Below, piece after piece: positions 5,457 to 5,782 of a stretch of DNA of 5,782 nucleotides (the stretch's first letter is position 1; each line of letters begins with the position of its first letter). The DNA is taken from contig CANKBT010000211.1 in assembly GCA_947479995.1 (NCBI GenBank), positions 1 to 5,782 on the forward strand, read 5' to 3'. This stretch comes from Frankiaceae bacterium. Lineage in GTDB: Bacteria > Actinomycetota > Actinomycetes > Mycobacteriales > SCTD01. The translations under genes and the position numbers were made by a program. The notes below the pieces were generated by a model that did not search any database, was not told where the DNA came from, and saw only the letters and a program-made list of their open reading frames with translations.

Positions 5457-5782
5457 GTCTGCTGCCCCCGTCGGTACGGCACGCCGTCGGCGGCCGGTGG
5501 TCTGAGCCGCTGCGAGGCGACGGCCAGCACGAGCAGCGTCACCAGGTGCGGGGTGAAGCCGACGAGCTGCGACGGCACGGTGTCGACGCTGGCGTACCAG
5601 AGCGCGAAGGCGACGGCGAGGCCGAGCGAGGCGACGACGAGCGGGATGCGGCGGCGCACCGCCTGCACGACCGCGACGACCACGAGGATCAGCGCGACGA
5701 GCAGGAGCAGCCCGCGGACGGCGCCGCTCGCGCGCAGCTGGATGGCGTCGGCGTAGCCGAACAGGCCGGCGCCCGCGGCCAG
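5453..5782 (-). CDS. Nucleoside ABC transporter permease, C-terminal part (cut by the window edge)
   Basis: The last 109 residues of a membrane permease; the frame is open to the right edge, so the start lies outside. The visible part begins with LFGYADAIQLRASG (7-20), like the G-x-x-D-A-x-Q motif near the end of YufQ/NupQ-type permeases that work with BmpA-like lipoproteins. Hydrophobic segments follow at about 24-42, 46-64 and 73-90. The segment TVPSQLVGFTPHLVTLLVLA (68-87) also resembles the end of that group. The tail (91-109) is polar and presumably cytoplasmic. The family (BPD_transp_2) imports nucleosides or simple sugars. The stop overlaps cdd, which makes nucleosides the likely substrate. 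The matching ATPase, second permease and binding lipoprotein would be expected upstream, beyond this window. A later in-frame GTG at 5683 is not the real start, because family-like sequence continues upstream of it. Confidence 0.85.
   Translation of the reverse strand: MAAGAGLFGYADAIQLRASGAVRGLLLLVALILVVVAVVQAVRRRIPLVVASLGLAVAFALWYASVDTVPSQLVGFTPHLVTLLVLAVASQRLRPPAADGVPYRRGQQT

Overview
The window is a very GC-rich stretch (about 70% G+C or more) in which nearly every base is coding and every convincing gene lies on the minus strand. GTG is the most common start codon, third codon positions are almost all G or C, and the nucleoside-salvage proteins look actinobacterial. I infer a high-GC member of Actinomycetota; genus is not resolvable from the sequence.

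In transcription order (right to left) the first block is nucleoside uptake and breakdown. It holds the C-terminal end of an ABC-type nucleoside permease (cut by the window edge), cytidine deaminase (cdd), thymidine phosphorylase (deoA), a small cupin-fold protein and adenosine deaminase (add). A plausible flow is import of nucleosides, deamination of cytidine and deoxycytidine to uridine and deoxyuridine, phosphorolysis of thymidine and deoxyuridine to free base plus deoxyribose 1-phosphate, and deamination of adenosine to inosine. The order cdd-deoA-add is also known from Mycobacterium tuberculosis (Rv3315c-Rv3314c-Rv3313c), where consecutive locus numbers leave no room for a cupin gene.

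The second block follows without a visible break. It holds a YbjT-like NAD(P)-binding protein of the atypical short-chain dehydrogenase class, a CPBP (CAAX protease/bacteriocin-processing) family membrane protein and a RimJ/RimL-type GNAT acetyltransferase. None of these has an obvious part in nucleoside salvage.

Spacing is extremely tight. Three junctions are four-base GTGA stop/start overlaps, one has a 1-nt gap, one a 2-nt gap (or another GTGA overlap, depending on the add start), one 6 nt and one 16 nt. This points to one polycistronic, translationally coupled transcript whose promoter lies beyond the right edge. No RNA gene, mobile element, CRISPR array or convincing terminator was seen. 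The only non-coding stretch of any length is the left-most 78 bases.

I found no clearly undescribed system. The most interesting items are the cupin with no histidine metal ligands between deoA and add, the CPBP protein lacking the histidine of its second motif, and the attachment of the three-gene second block to the salvage genes.
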